From positions 4,340,001 to 4,404,000 of the forward strand of contig NZ_CP024633.1 of assembly GCF_004924335.1 (NCBI RefSeq): 64,000 bases of DNA, read 5' to 3'. This document shows positions 35,598 through 44,500 of this stretch, in pieces. Made by a program: the position numbers and the translations under genes. Position 1 is the stretch's first letter; every line of letters begins with the position of its first letter. Under the pieces are notes generated by a model, which was given only the letters and a program-made list of their open reading frames with translations, had not been told where the DNA came from and searched no databases. Origin of the DNA: Mycobacteroides salmoniphilum (GTDB lineage: Bacteria; Actinomycetota; Actinomycetes; Mycobacteriales; Mycobacteriaceae).

Positions 35598-36811
35598 TCC
35601 AGCCGGGCCAGGCGGTCACCGAGGTACCCGCGGAACACCTCGTTGTCCGTGAGTGCCAACGCTTTTCGGTAGGCGTCCGCGGCTTCCCGATTTCGACTGA
35701 GTCTGGTGAGCAGATCGGCGCGCGCGGCATGCAGCGGGTAGTAGGCATCAAGATCCTGCCGCAGCGGCTCGATGGCATCCAGCCCGGCCTGCGCGCCGTC
35801 GCGTTCACCAACGGCCACTCCACGATTGAGGGCGACGACGGCGTGGGGGGTGAACACCGCCAGCTGGTCATACAGCGCGACGATCTGACCCCAATCGGTA
35901 AGCGCTGCCGAGGGTGCGTCGTCATGGACGGCATTGATGGCGGCCTGGATCTGATACGGGCCCGGGGCGTTGCGCCGCAGACAGCGTCGCACCAATTGAT
36001 GTCCCTCGTCGATCATCGCGTGGTTCCACCGAGTGCGGTCCTGATCGGCGAGCAGCACGAGCGCACCGCCGGTATCGGTACGGGCGGGCCGTCGGGCCTC
36101 GGTAAGCAGCACCAATGCCAACAGTCCCACTGCCTCGGGTTCATCGGGCATGAGATCGGCGAGCACGCGCGCCAGCCTGATCGCCTCGGTGGACAAATCC
36201 GTGCGCGTGAGTGTGGCGCCTGAGGAGGCCGCGTAACCCTCGTTGTAGACGAGGTAGAGCGCGGCCAGCACCGACGACAGCCGATCCGGCAGATCGTGAT
36301 CCCCGGGCACTCGGTACGGAATGCCCGCCGACGCGATCTTCTTCTTGGCGCGCGTGATGCGCGCGGCCATGGTCGATTCGGAGACCAAATACGCGTTGGC
36401 GATCTCGGGCGTGGTGAGTCCGCCGAGCAACCGCAGCGTCAGTGCGACCTGCGCCTCGGGGGACAGCGCCGGGTGGCAGCAGGTGAAGATGAGCCGCAGG
36501 CGATCGTCCTGCACCGGACCCACCTCCTGCGGTTCCGGCTGTTCCTCTTCGAGAGCCGTTGCCTCCTGGGACAGTTCGTCGCGCCGCCGGTCGCGCCGCA
36601 ATTTGTCGATGCCGCGGTTGCGTGCCGTGGTGGTGATCCACGCACCGGGATTGGGCGGTATGCCATCCTGCGGCCATTTCGCGATGGCGACCTCGAAGGC
36701 CTCCTGCACGGCCTCCTCGGCGAGATCGATGCTGCCGAAGTAGCGGATCAAAGTCGCCACGGTGCGGCCGTACTCCTCGCGGAAGATCGTGCGTATCTCG
36801 TCGTGCGCCAC
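35594..36811 (-). CDS. ECF42-type RNA polymerase sigma factor
   Basis: A 405-residue protein: sigma-70 region 2 in the N-terminus (FGSIDLAEEAVQEAFEVAIAKWP), region 4 HTH near LTTPEIANAYLVSESTMAARITRAKKKI, then a C-terminal extension of about 220 residues typical of ECF42/DUF6596 sigmas (LYLVYNEGYAASSG, LNRGVAVGERDG). ECF42 genes usually sit beside DGPF/YCII genes and need no anti-sigma factor. The nearest such pair here is about 7 kb away at 27.8-28.5 kb. Confidence 0.9.
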   Translation of the reverse strand: MAHDEIRTIFREEYGRTVATLIRYFGSIDLAEEAVQEAFEVAIAKWPQDGIPPNPGAWITTTARNRGIDKLRRDRRRDELSQEATALEEEQPEPQEVGPVQDDRLRLIFTCCHPALSPEAQVALTLRLLGGLTTPEIANAYLVSESTMAARITRAKKKIASAGIPYRVPGDHDLPDRLSSVLAALYLVYNEGYAASSGATLTRTDLSTEAIRLARVLADLMPDEPEAVGLLALVLLTEARRPARTDTGGALVLLADQDRTRWNHAMIDEGHQLVRRCLRRNAPGPYQIQAAINAVHDDAPSAALTDWGQIVALYDQLAVFTPHAVVALNRGVAVGERDGAQAGLDAIEPLRQDLDAYYPLHAARADLLTRLSRNREAADAYRKALALTDNEVFRGYLGDRLARLD

Positions 36812-36855
36812 GGGTCAATGGTGCCGCAGCTGCGGTCACCGCACTGTTCCGGTGG

Positions 36856-37494
36856 CTACGCCGCCGGTGTGGCGTGGGTAGGGGCTAGGCAGTAGATCCA
36901 GCTGGGCTGGGGGTAGTCGATGTATTTTTTGACCTCCGGTGGGCATTGGGCTGCGTCGGTGCTGTTCTCGAGGCGCTGGGCGACTTTGTAGCCCGCCGGG
37001 TCGGTGCATTCGGTGGTTTCGATGAAGCTGTGTGCGTCGATGGGCAGCCGGTAGCAGTGCCCGGTTACAAGATTGCTTGCCAGGCATAGTTTTTCGGTGG
37101 TGCTGTCGTGAAGTGTCCAGGTGTACTCGCTATAGGAGGTGCCGGGGCAGGCCTGGCCTGGCGCGGGTTTGGCGCCGACGGTGTAGCTGATGTCCTTAGC
37201 GCAGTCAGTGTGGCTGATGTCGAATTTTTCGCCCTTGGTAGGCCCGAAGGTGACGCAGTCCCCGACGGCGTAGGTGGCGACTTCATGACGGGCATCCGCA
37301 TCGGCCCGGTGTTCTTGGCGTTTCTCGGCGGTCGCAAGTTTTCCGACGATGAGCAGGATCGCGCCCGCTACCACGATGGCGGTTCGCACTTTCGGGTTGC
37401 GCCACCATTTCGGCTTAGGGGCCGTTGTTGGCACCACCGGCGCCGGGGGCGTGCCAGCGGCAGCGGTCGGGGCCGTGTTCTGTTCCTCAGACAT
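36856..37494 (-). CDS. Cys-rich single-pass membrane protein
   Basis: A 212-residue protein. The N-terminal 30 residues are Pro/Ala/Thr-rich and cytoplasmic, followed by KPKWWRNPKVR and one TM helix (about 38-53). The extracellular part contains about eight Cys, spaced as VGDC, DC, CP, CLAS, CYR, CTD, CPP and YCLAP. The paired Cys suggest disulfides and a compact secreted domain, like mycobacterial LppU-type VGDC proteins. I do not recognise a functional family. GC is lower than neighbours. Nothing co-directional flanks it closely except the sigma gene 45 bases downstream. Confidence 0.6.
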   Translation of the reverse strand: MSEEQNTAPTAAAGTPPAPVVPTTAPKPKWWRNPKVRTAIVVAGAILLIVGKLATAEKRQEHRADADARHEVATYAVGDCVTFGPTKGEKFDISHTDCAKDISYTVGAKPAPGQACPGTSYSEYTWTLHDSTTEKLCLASNLVTGHCYRLPIDAHSFIETTECTDPAGYKVAQRLENSTDAAQCPPEVKKYIDYPQPSWIYCLAPTHATPAA

Positions 37495-38031
37495 CCGGAC
37501 AAGCCTTTCTAGGGTGGCGAGTTACGAGGTTTCCTTGAACGGGGCGCAGCGATGGCAACCTTTGGCGCGACCCACCGGCATCGCCGGAGAACCATTGATC
37601 GTGCGATCTTGAGTCTGCCAACGACGGCATGACCACACATTTATGAGCTTGCCACGATTACCATTAGAAGCAAGATCATCGGGTTCCATCGCGGGCATAG
37701 CAAGCAAGGTACACCCTGTCGTTCACATGTGAAAGACGAGTTCACATGGATAATTTGAACTCGACACCAGACACATCAGGGAATATTTCTACTTTGATAT
37801 AGCGACCTTCTACAACTTCGCTCTGATTAGTCCAGCTCAGATGCGATTGCCGCTAGCGGCGACCACCATGGGGAAACCCTCACGTAACCCGTAAGCAAAC
37901 ACAGACCAGATCGAAAAGACGTGTCGGACGGGTCCGAATCAGACCGTCATCACCGCCGGATGGGTCCAGAACAGGCCTAGCAGGACCACGATCAGCAGGT
38001 ATCTCCATCGACAGCGCGGGACAATTGCCCC
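37495..38031. other. 537-base AT-richer gap without a clear gene
   Basis: This divergent gap between the Cys-rich protein and the TfoX-like gene is AT-richer than the rest of the window and includes GAATATTTCTACTTTGATAT-like tracts. A 61-residue minus-strand frame (37522-37707) ending with GCHRC and KETS is possible but unsupported. A palindrome lies at 37722. The remainder shows no recognisable RNA gene or repeat. It may be a recombination scar. Confidence 0.5.
37722..37733. promoter_or_regulatory. Palindrome TTCACATGTGAA with adjacent half-site
   Basis: A perfect 12-base palindrome is followed at 37741 by a second TTCACATG, 19 bases downstream. It sits in an AT-rich gap 228 bases upstream of the minus-strand Cys-rich protein gene. 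It is a likely regulator site; the binder is unknown. Confidence 0.4.
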
Positions 38032-38364
38032 ATGGCCTATGACGAGGACCTCGTGGAGCGCATCCGTGAAGTGATCGCGACAAGCAGGGGTGTCACCGAG
38101 AAACGGATGTTCGGTGGCCTCGCGTTTCTGGTCGATGGGCACATGACGGTCGCCGCGAAACGCGAGGGCGGGCTGCTGGCCCGCTGCGATCCCCACGACA
38201 CCGACACCTTGATCGCCAAGAACCATGTGAGCCGGATGGTGATGGGTGGGCGTGAGATGGATGGCTGGTTGAGTATCGATGCCGAGGGTGTGCGCACCAA
38301 GCGACAGCTGGAGCCGTGGGTGAAACGGGCCCTGGCCTACGCCGGCTCGCTTCCACCCAAGTAG
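38032..38364 (+). CDS. TfoX N-terminal domain protein
   Basis: A 110-residue TfoX-N domain protein: ELVERIREVIA-like helix (here DLVERIREVIA), KRMFGGLAFLVDGHM, and C-terminal WVKRALAYAGSLPPK. These stand-alone domains are widespread in actinobacteria and their function is unknown; a competence role as in Haemophilus TfoX should not be assumed. It is convergent with the sulfatase gene, 14 bases between stops. Confidence 0.8.
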   Translation: MAYDEDLVERIREVIATSRGVTEKRMFGGLAFLVDGHMTVAAKREGGLLARCDPHDTDTLIAKNHVSRMVMGGREMDGWLSIDAEGVRTKRQLEPWVKRALAYAGSLPPK

Positions 38365-38378
38365 CCCACGCCAACTAG

Positions 38379-40055
38379 CTATCCGCCGCGCAGCACCATC
38401 AGTTTCTGCATATCGGCAAGGCCCTGCTCCTGCGCCTGGCCCAGGAATGTCGGCAACGGTGCCTGCACCTCGGGCAGCACCTCGTTGTCGATGAGGGCTT
38501 GCAGCTCGGCTTCCTTACCGCCCCGACCCGCCTGGTTCTCGATCTCTTGCTGACCGGAAGGTGTTGAATAGTCATAGAATTCGCGATCAGACGGCCGTGC
38601 ACGGTCGATCTGCATGCCGCCTGACTTCCAGTACGAGTAGGTGGCCAGCTTCGCCTCGGCGGTACGGACAGCGACGATATGACTGGGCGCCGAAGTGGGT
38701 ATCTCGGTGGGCGCGTTCTCACCCATCACCGCGCGGATCCGCGGATCCTTGAGCAGGGTGGCCATCTCCTCCACCGACATGTCATCGGTGACGTGTGCGA
38801 TCCATGTGCGGCCTGCCGCGTTGTTTTTGGCGATGCCGGCGATATCAGCGCGCGCGGCCAGGTACGAGAAACGCGGATCAGAGCGCCACCCGTTGCCGCC
38901 CGCACCGATGGTCAGCAGCAGGGGCGCAAGGTCGACGCTGGAGGTCAGCTGGGTGCGCGTGTCCCCCGGCTTCGGGGTCAGCACACCGTGCGGATCGCGG
39001 ATGTAGAGCGGAACCCGGATAGCTTCCTCATACGCCGTGGCTCCCTTGCCGCGTAACCCATGTGAGCCCGCGTACTCACCATGATCGGAGGTGAACACGA
39101 CGACCGTGTTGCGATCCACCTCCGGGCGCGATGCCAGCTTGTCCAGCACCCGCCCGATCTGAGCATCCACCTGCTGTTGCAGCCACAGGTACATGTCCAG
39201 GCAGCGGGCCCATTGCCGGGCCATATCCGGCCCCGAGTAGGTCACCGCACCCGTCATGATCGGCGACATGAAATTGGCGTAGTCGATCTGCAGCTGCGGC
39301 TTGCCATGCTGACGCAGCTCATCGGGCGTCTGGAAGTTGACCGGCACAGCATCAAACCAGTGCGGAACTTCCTCCGGGAGAGGATTTTTGGGCCACCAAC
39401 AGATGTCATGCGGATTCACCAGGGAGACGGTGGTGCACCACGGACCCTTGCCTGCCTCTGCGTCGAACCACCCCGCGTACTGGTCGACGATCCCCGGGTC
39501 CTTCTGCAGCCCCTGGTTGGGCGCACCATTGGGCGAGGGGAACGTTCCACCCGAGAAACCATGTGCGTCAAGCCCTTCAGGATTGTTATCACTCCAGTCC
39601 CCAAGGTGCCATTTGCCCCACCACCAGGTGCGATAACCCTGCTGCCGCAGCATGGTCCCCCAGGTCGGGAACTGCGGTGCCAGGCTCGATTCACTGGGCC
39701 CCTCGCCGGTGAACAGGCAGCCGGTCTGATGCGAGTACAGCCCGGTCGTCATGGCCCCCCGCGACGGGGTGCACATGTTCGATGCGGTGTAGTGCGATGC
39801 GAAGGTGACACTGTCCCTTTGCAATCGACTCAGACTTGGTAAGAGGTTGGTGAGTTTCTGGATATCGGGGAACCACTGCGGGGCTCGCATCTGATCCACA
39901 ATGATCACCAAGATATTCGGCTTGTTCCCGTCGGCCGCCGATGAATCACTGCGCCCGGGCTTGCGGAGCAGTTCATATCCTCCGAAACCAACAGCGGCGG
40001 CACCCGCCGCGACTGCCCCAGTAGTCAGTACGGTTCTGCGGTTGAGGTCGGCCAT
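38379..40055 (-). CDS. Tat-exported sulfatase
   Basis: A 558-residue arylsulfatase-type enzyme. The N-terminus NRRTVLTTGAVAAGAAAVGFGG is a twin-arginine signal. The maturation motif CTPSRG (Cys converted to formylglycine) is in NMCTPSRGAMTTGLYSH, metal-binding Asp residues occur in VIIVDQM, and TSDHGEYAGSHGL supplies further ligands. A formylglycine-generating enzyme would be required in trans and is not in the window. The substrate is unknown; sulfolipid, choline sulfate or other sulfate esters are possible. Confidence 0.88.
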   Translation of the reverse strand: MADLNRRTVLTTGAVAAGAAAVGFGGYELLRKPGRSDSSAADGNKPNILVIIVDQMRAPQWFPDIQKLTNLLPSLSRLQRDSVTFASHYTASNMCTPSRGAMTTGLYSHQTGCLFTGEGPSESSLAPQFPTWGTMLRQQGYRTWWWGKWHLGDWSDNNPEGLDAHGFSGGTFPSPNGAPNQGLQKDPGIVDQYAGWFDAEAGKGPWCTTVSLVNPHDICWWPKNPLPEEVPHWFDAVPVNFQTPDELRQHGKPQLQIDYANFMSPIMTGAVTYSGPDMARQWARCLDMYLWLQQQVDAQIGRVLDKLASRPEVDRNTVVVFTSDHGEYAGSHGLRGKGATAYEEAIRVPLYIRDPHGVLTPKPGDTRTQLTSSVDLAPLLLTIGAGGNGWRSDPRFSYLAARADIAGIAKNNAAGRTWIAHVTDDMSVEEMATLLKDPRIRAVMGENAPTEIPTSAPSHIVAVRTAEAKLATYSYWKSGGMQIDRARPSDREFYDYSTPSGQQEIENQAGRGGKEAELQALIDNEVLPEVQAPLPTFLGQAQEQGLADMQKLMVLRGG

Positions 40056-40123
40056 GCGTCCAACGTAACCGCAATTTCTGGCAATGAACCCCGAAGAACC
40101 CGGACGGTTTTGAGTACGACGCG

Positions 40124-41083
40124 CTACGGCTGTGCGGGCGCGCCGGGTGCGGGCGCCGATGCTGGTCCCTCGCCCGCTGGGGGCTGCGTGCCCATGATCT
40201 CGATCTCACTCACCGACACCAGACCGTTGAACGCGTCCTGCCGCTGACCGTTCTTGTTCACGATCGACACACCGGGTTCGGTGGCCTCGATGACCATGGT
40301 CACCGAATCGGTCACCACATTCACCTTGACGCTTGCCAGCGCACGGCTCACCGGAACCTGCTGCTTGACCGAGCTCCCGTCGCTGAATTCCCAACGCACC
40401 CTGGTGATCTTGCGGTTCTGAGCAAAGCGGTCGGATCCGTCGATATCGGTCTTGGCGTATCCGGGCACCAAACCGACGGAGGTGACGAGTGTCGGATGGT
40501 CGAACTTGGCCGTGATCGACTGGCCGTCTTGTTCCTTCCACTGGCATCGCCACGCGGTAAGCGGGTCGTTGTCGAATGCCTTGGCGGGGTCGTAGACGTA
40601 CTTCACCGCATTGCTGTCGGTGCCGTCCTCGGCCTGAACGCAATTGGTGCTCAAGTCCACCGGTTTAATGGGGCTCGACGGCACGGGAGGCAGCGCGGTA
40701 GTGGTCGCCGCGGCACTGCTCGTCGCCTTCGGGTCATTCGGCGGCAGCATCCCGTGCGTCTGCTGCTGGGTGGATCCATCGCCGTGCACCGCCATGTATC
40801 CGACGTAGCCGAGTCCGACGACCACGAGCAGGCCGGCGAGCATCGCAAAGGCCATGATGACCCCGCGATGCGATCGCGCATTGGGATCGCGCCACGGATC
40901 GGAGAACTTCACCTGTGCGGCCAGGTTCGGCGGGCACGCAGGCAGCTGCGCCAGAGCCTCACGCAGATCCGGACGCGTGTGCCACAGTCGCAGCAGTTGA
41001 TCCTGCGGGAGCGCCGGGTTGTGCGCGGCGGCGAGCTCCGCGTCGTAATCCGGCGCCGGTCCGTAGTTGTATGGACCGGTCAT
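40124..41083 (-). CDS. Membrane protein with discoidin/NedA-like extracellular domain
   Basis: A 319-residue protein: a cytoplasmic N-terminal domain of variant leucine-rich type (about 10-60, with NPALPQDQLLRLW), a TM helix (about 75-98), a Thr/Pro/Ser linker and an extracellular beta domain. The segment YDPAKAFDNDPLTAWRCQ is the AxDxDxxTAW signature of F5/8 type C / NADase-type glycan-binding domains. It probably binds cell-wall glycans. It is divergent from the DUF2613-aftD operon; aftD carries two similar domains. Confidence 0.75.
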   Translation of the reverse strand: MTGPYNYGPAPDYDAELAAAHNPALPQDQLLRLWHTRPDLREALAQLPACPPNLAAQVKFSDPWRDPNARSHRGVIMAFAMLAGLLVVVGLGYVGYMAVHGDGSTQQQTHGMLPPNDPKATSSAAATTTALPPVPSSPIKPVDLSTNCVQAEDGTDSNAVKYVYDPAKAFDNDPLTAWRCQWKEQDGQSITAKFDHPTLVTSVGLVPGYAKTDIDGSDRFAQNRKITRVRWEFSDGSSVKQQVPVSRALASVKVNVVTDSVTMVIEATEPGVSIVNKNGQRQDAFNGLVSVSEIEIMGTQPPAGEGPASAPAPGAPAQP

Positions 41084-41360
41084 GGGCGGCCATTATTCCG
41101 CACGAACAGGCGCCGGTGGCCCCATGTGGCCACCCGCCATGCCGGTCTATTCACGGTTCAACGTGTTCCTCGCCCGCGCCAAGCTCGCCCGAGCCGAGTA
41201 TCCGCAGGCCCGCAGAGTGCACATCTGCCTGCCCCTCAACCTCGCCAGTGATACCCAGCTAATCGTCGCAGTATCACGACCGGTTGTCCGTCCGGAATTG
41301 GTACCAATAGCGGACGTGCTAGTTTGGCCGCTGGTATCTGCATGACCCAGAGGAGCTCCG

Positions 41361-41534
41361 ATGACCAGATTTGTGGTGCCGGCCGCCGCAAGCGTGCTGA
41401 TCGGCCTGCTGCTGGGCGCCGCCGCCGTATTCGGTGTCACGCTCTCGGTCGAGCAGGACAAGAAGCCGGTTGTGACGGGAATCGATCCGTCGACCGCAAT
41501 CCTCAATCGTCCCGATTACGGCAACCGGAGCTGA
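41361..41534 (+). CDS. DUF2613 small membrane protein
   Basis: A 57-residue protein. One TM helix from about residue 5 to 27 is followed by a short tail ending LNRPDYGNRS, the hallmark of DUF2613. In M. tuberculosis the equivalent (Rv0236A) precedes aftD, as here, 43 bases upstream. AGGAG lies five bases before ATG 41361. Its function is unknown; it may assist the arabinosyltransferase. Confidence 0.85.
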   Translation: MTRFVVPAAASVLIGLLLGAAAVFGVTLSVEQDKKPVVTGIDPSTAILNRPDYGNRS

Positions 41535-41577
41535 CATCTCGCGGCTCCCGACAGCGCCGCGCAGCATTTCCTGAGCC

Positions 41578-44500
41578 GTGACGCACCGCCTTGACTCTTC
41601 TCCGCTGAGCCGACGGTGGCTCGCGGTCGCCTCGGCGTTCGCCCTACTGCTCACCTTCGCCCAATCGCCCGGACAGATCTCCCCGGACACCAAGCTGGAT
41701 CTGGCGATCAACCCGCTGCGGTTCGCCGCACGGGCCCTGAACCTGTGGAGCAGTGACCTGCCGTTCGGGCAGGCGCAGAACCAGGCATACGGGTACCTCT
41801 TCCCGCACGGCGCCTTCTTCTCACTGGGGCATCTCTTGGGGGTGCCGGCCTGGGTGACACAGCGACTGTGGTGGGCCCTGCTGGTGGTGGCCGGGTTCTG
41901 GGGCGTCATCCGGGTTGCCGAGGCGCTGGGTATCGGCACCCGCGGCTCCCGGATCATCGCGGCGGTCGCCTTCGCACTGTCCCCTCGGGTGCTGACGACC
42001 CTGGGCGCCATCTCCTCCGAAACGCTGCCGATGATGCTGGCCCCGTGGGTGCTGTTGCCGGTCATCCTGACGTTCCAGGGCCGGATATCCCCGCGCCGGG
42101 CGGCGGCGTTGTCGGCGGTCGCGGTCGCGTTGATGGGTGCGGTCAATGCCGTCGCCACCGCCCTCGCCTGCGGGGTCGCCGTTATCTGGTGGTTGGCCCA
42201 CACACCGAACCGGACATGGTGGCGATTCACGGCCTGGTGGATTCCCTGTCTGGCGCTGGCCACCTCATGGTGGATCGCCGCCCTGCTCATCTTCGGCAAG
42301 ATCAGCCCGCGGTTCCTCGACTTCATTGAATCTTCCGGCGTCACCACGCAATGGACCTCTCTCACCGAGGTGCTGCGCGGGACCGACAGTTGGACGCCGT
42401 TCGTTGCCCCGACCGCGACGGCGGGTTCCTCGCTGGTCGAACAGTCGGCCATGGTCATCGCGACCGCGATGATCGCCGCCGCCGGTATGGCAGGGCTGGC
42501 GATGCGGGGCATGCCGGCACGCGGACGGCTGGTCGCGGTACTTCTGGTCGGCCTGGTGCTGCTGACAGCCGGATACACCGGCGCACTCGGATCGCCGGTG
42601 GGCCAGCAGATTCAATTCTTCTTGGACGACAGCGGCACGCCGCTGCGCAATGTGCACAAGCTCGAGCCGTTGATTCGCCTGCCGCTGATTCTTGGCCTGG
42701 CGCATGCGTTGTCCCGCGTACCGCTGCCCGCCAGTGTGACCGTGCGGCAGTGGCTCTCGGCCCTGGCACGCCCGGAACGCAATCGGGCGGTTGCCCTCGG
42801 GATCGCACTGCTGGTGGCACTCGCCGCGAGTACATCACTGGCCTGGACGGGCCGACTGGTCCCCCGCGGCGGCTTCGACGCAATCCCCGAATACTGGAGC
42901 GATACGGCGCACTGGCTGGCCAACCATGATGACGGCGGGCGCGCACTCGTAGTGCCGGGAGCCCCGTTCGCCATCCAGACCTGGGGCCTCACCCGCGACG
43001 AACCGTTGCAGGTGCTGGGCCGAACACCATGGGGAGTGCGCGATTCCATCCCATTGACGCCTCCCGAGACCATCCGCGCCATCGACTCGGTACAGCAACT
43101 TTTCGCCGCCGGCCGACCCTCGGACGGGCTGGCCGATACCCTGAAGCAGCAGGGCATCTCGTATCTGGTGGTGCGCAACGACCTCGACCCCGACACCTCC
43201 CGTTCCGCGCGGCCGATCCTGGTGCACCACACCATCGAAGGGTCCCCCGGGCTGACCAAGGTCGCCCAGTTCGGCGACCCCGTCGGGGCCGGAACGGTGG
43301 AGGGCTTTGTCGCCGACAGCGATCTTCGACCCCAGTACCCGGCGGTCGAGATCTATTCTGTGGGCCAGGAAAAAGGTTATGGGGAAGCGTATTTCGCGGA
43401 TATCGACAGCATGCCCCGGGTGGCGGGCGGACCCGAGGCCCTGCTGCGGTTGGGTGAGCGCCGACGCCAGCTGAACCAGCCACCGCTGGGCCCGTCCCTC
43501 TTGGCCACCGACGCCGCACAGGCGGGTCTGCGTCCCGGACCCGCGATAGTCACCGACAGTCCGCTGGCCCGTGAGACCGACTACGGGCGCGTCGACGATC
43601 ATTCCTCGGCCATCCGCGCACCCGGTGACAAACGCCGGACCTTCAATCGAGTGCCCGACTACCCGGCCACCGGTGTTCCCCTCGTGAACGGAAGTTGGAC
43701 GGGCGGAACCATCACCGCGTCCAGCTCCGCCTCCGATTCCACGGCGCTGCCCAACGTGGCACCGGGCACCAGCACGGCCGCGGCCATCGACCGCGATAAC
43801 GCCACAAGCTGGGTCAGTAGTTCACTGGAAGCTGCTCTTGGGCAATGGATTCGGGTGGACCTGGATCGCCCGATCACCAACGCGATCCTCACCGTGACGC
43901 CGAGCGCCACCGCACTGGGAGCTCAGGTGCGGCGGCTGGAGATCGAGACCGACAACGGCACCACGGCGGTCCGATTCGATGAGCCGGGCACGCCTCTGGA
44001 TGTGGCGCTACGGCCGGGGGAAACCAACTGGGTCAAGGTCACCGCCACCGGCACCGAGGACGGCACCTCCGGCGTGCAGTTCGGCATCACGGAGCTATCC
44101 CTCACCCAATACGACGCCGCCGGATACGCCCATTCCGTCGATCTCCGCCATAGCGCAACCCTGCCCGCGCCTCCCGCAGGAGCCGCGGTGCTCGGCTGGG
44201 ACTTGGGATCTCCGCTGGAGGGTCGGCCCGGCTGCATGCCGTCGCCTGAAAGGCTGCGTTGCGCGGGCACACTCTCGCTCTCCCCCGAGGAACCCGGCAC
44301 CTTCATCCGGACGCTGACTGTGCCCCGGCCTCTTTCGCTCACACCAACGCTCTGGGTGCGGGCCCGCTCCGGCCCGCAACTGCGCGATCTGATCACGCAG
44401 CCCGGAACCACCGCGGCCTCAGGAGGTGCCGACCTCATCGATCTGCGGGGCTCCTCCTATGCGGCCACCGACGGCGATCCGGGCACCGCCTGGACGGCAC

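Noticed and set aside
37522..37707. A 61-codon minus-strand frame ending with a GCHRC motif
   Set aside because: It is short, has no ribosome site or recognised family, and lies in an atypical AT-rich gap. The Cys pair is suggestive but insufficient.
38110..38122. Another GGTGGCCTCGCG match inside the TfoX-like gene
   Set aside because: Only 12 bases match the hairpin arm and they lie within a coding sequence; chance similarity in high-GC DNA.
41067..41345. A 92-codon plus-strand frame between the discoidin-like gene and DUF2613
   Set aside because: It overlaps the start of the minus-strand gene, has no ribosome site or recognisable domain, and lies in a divergent promoter region.
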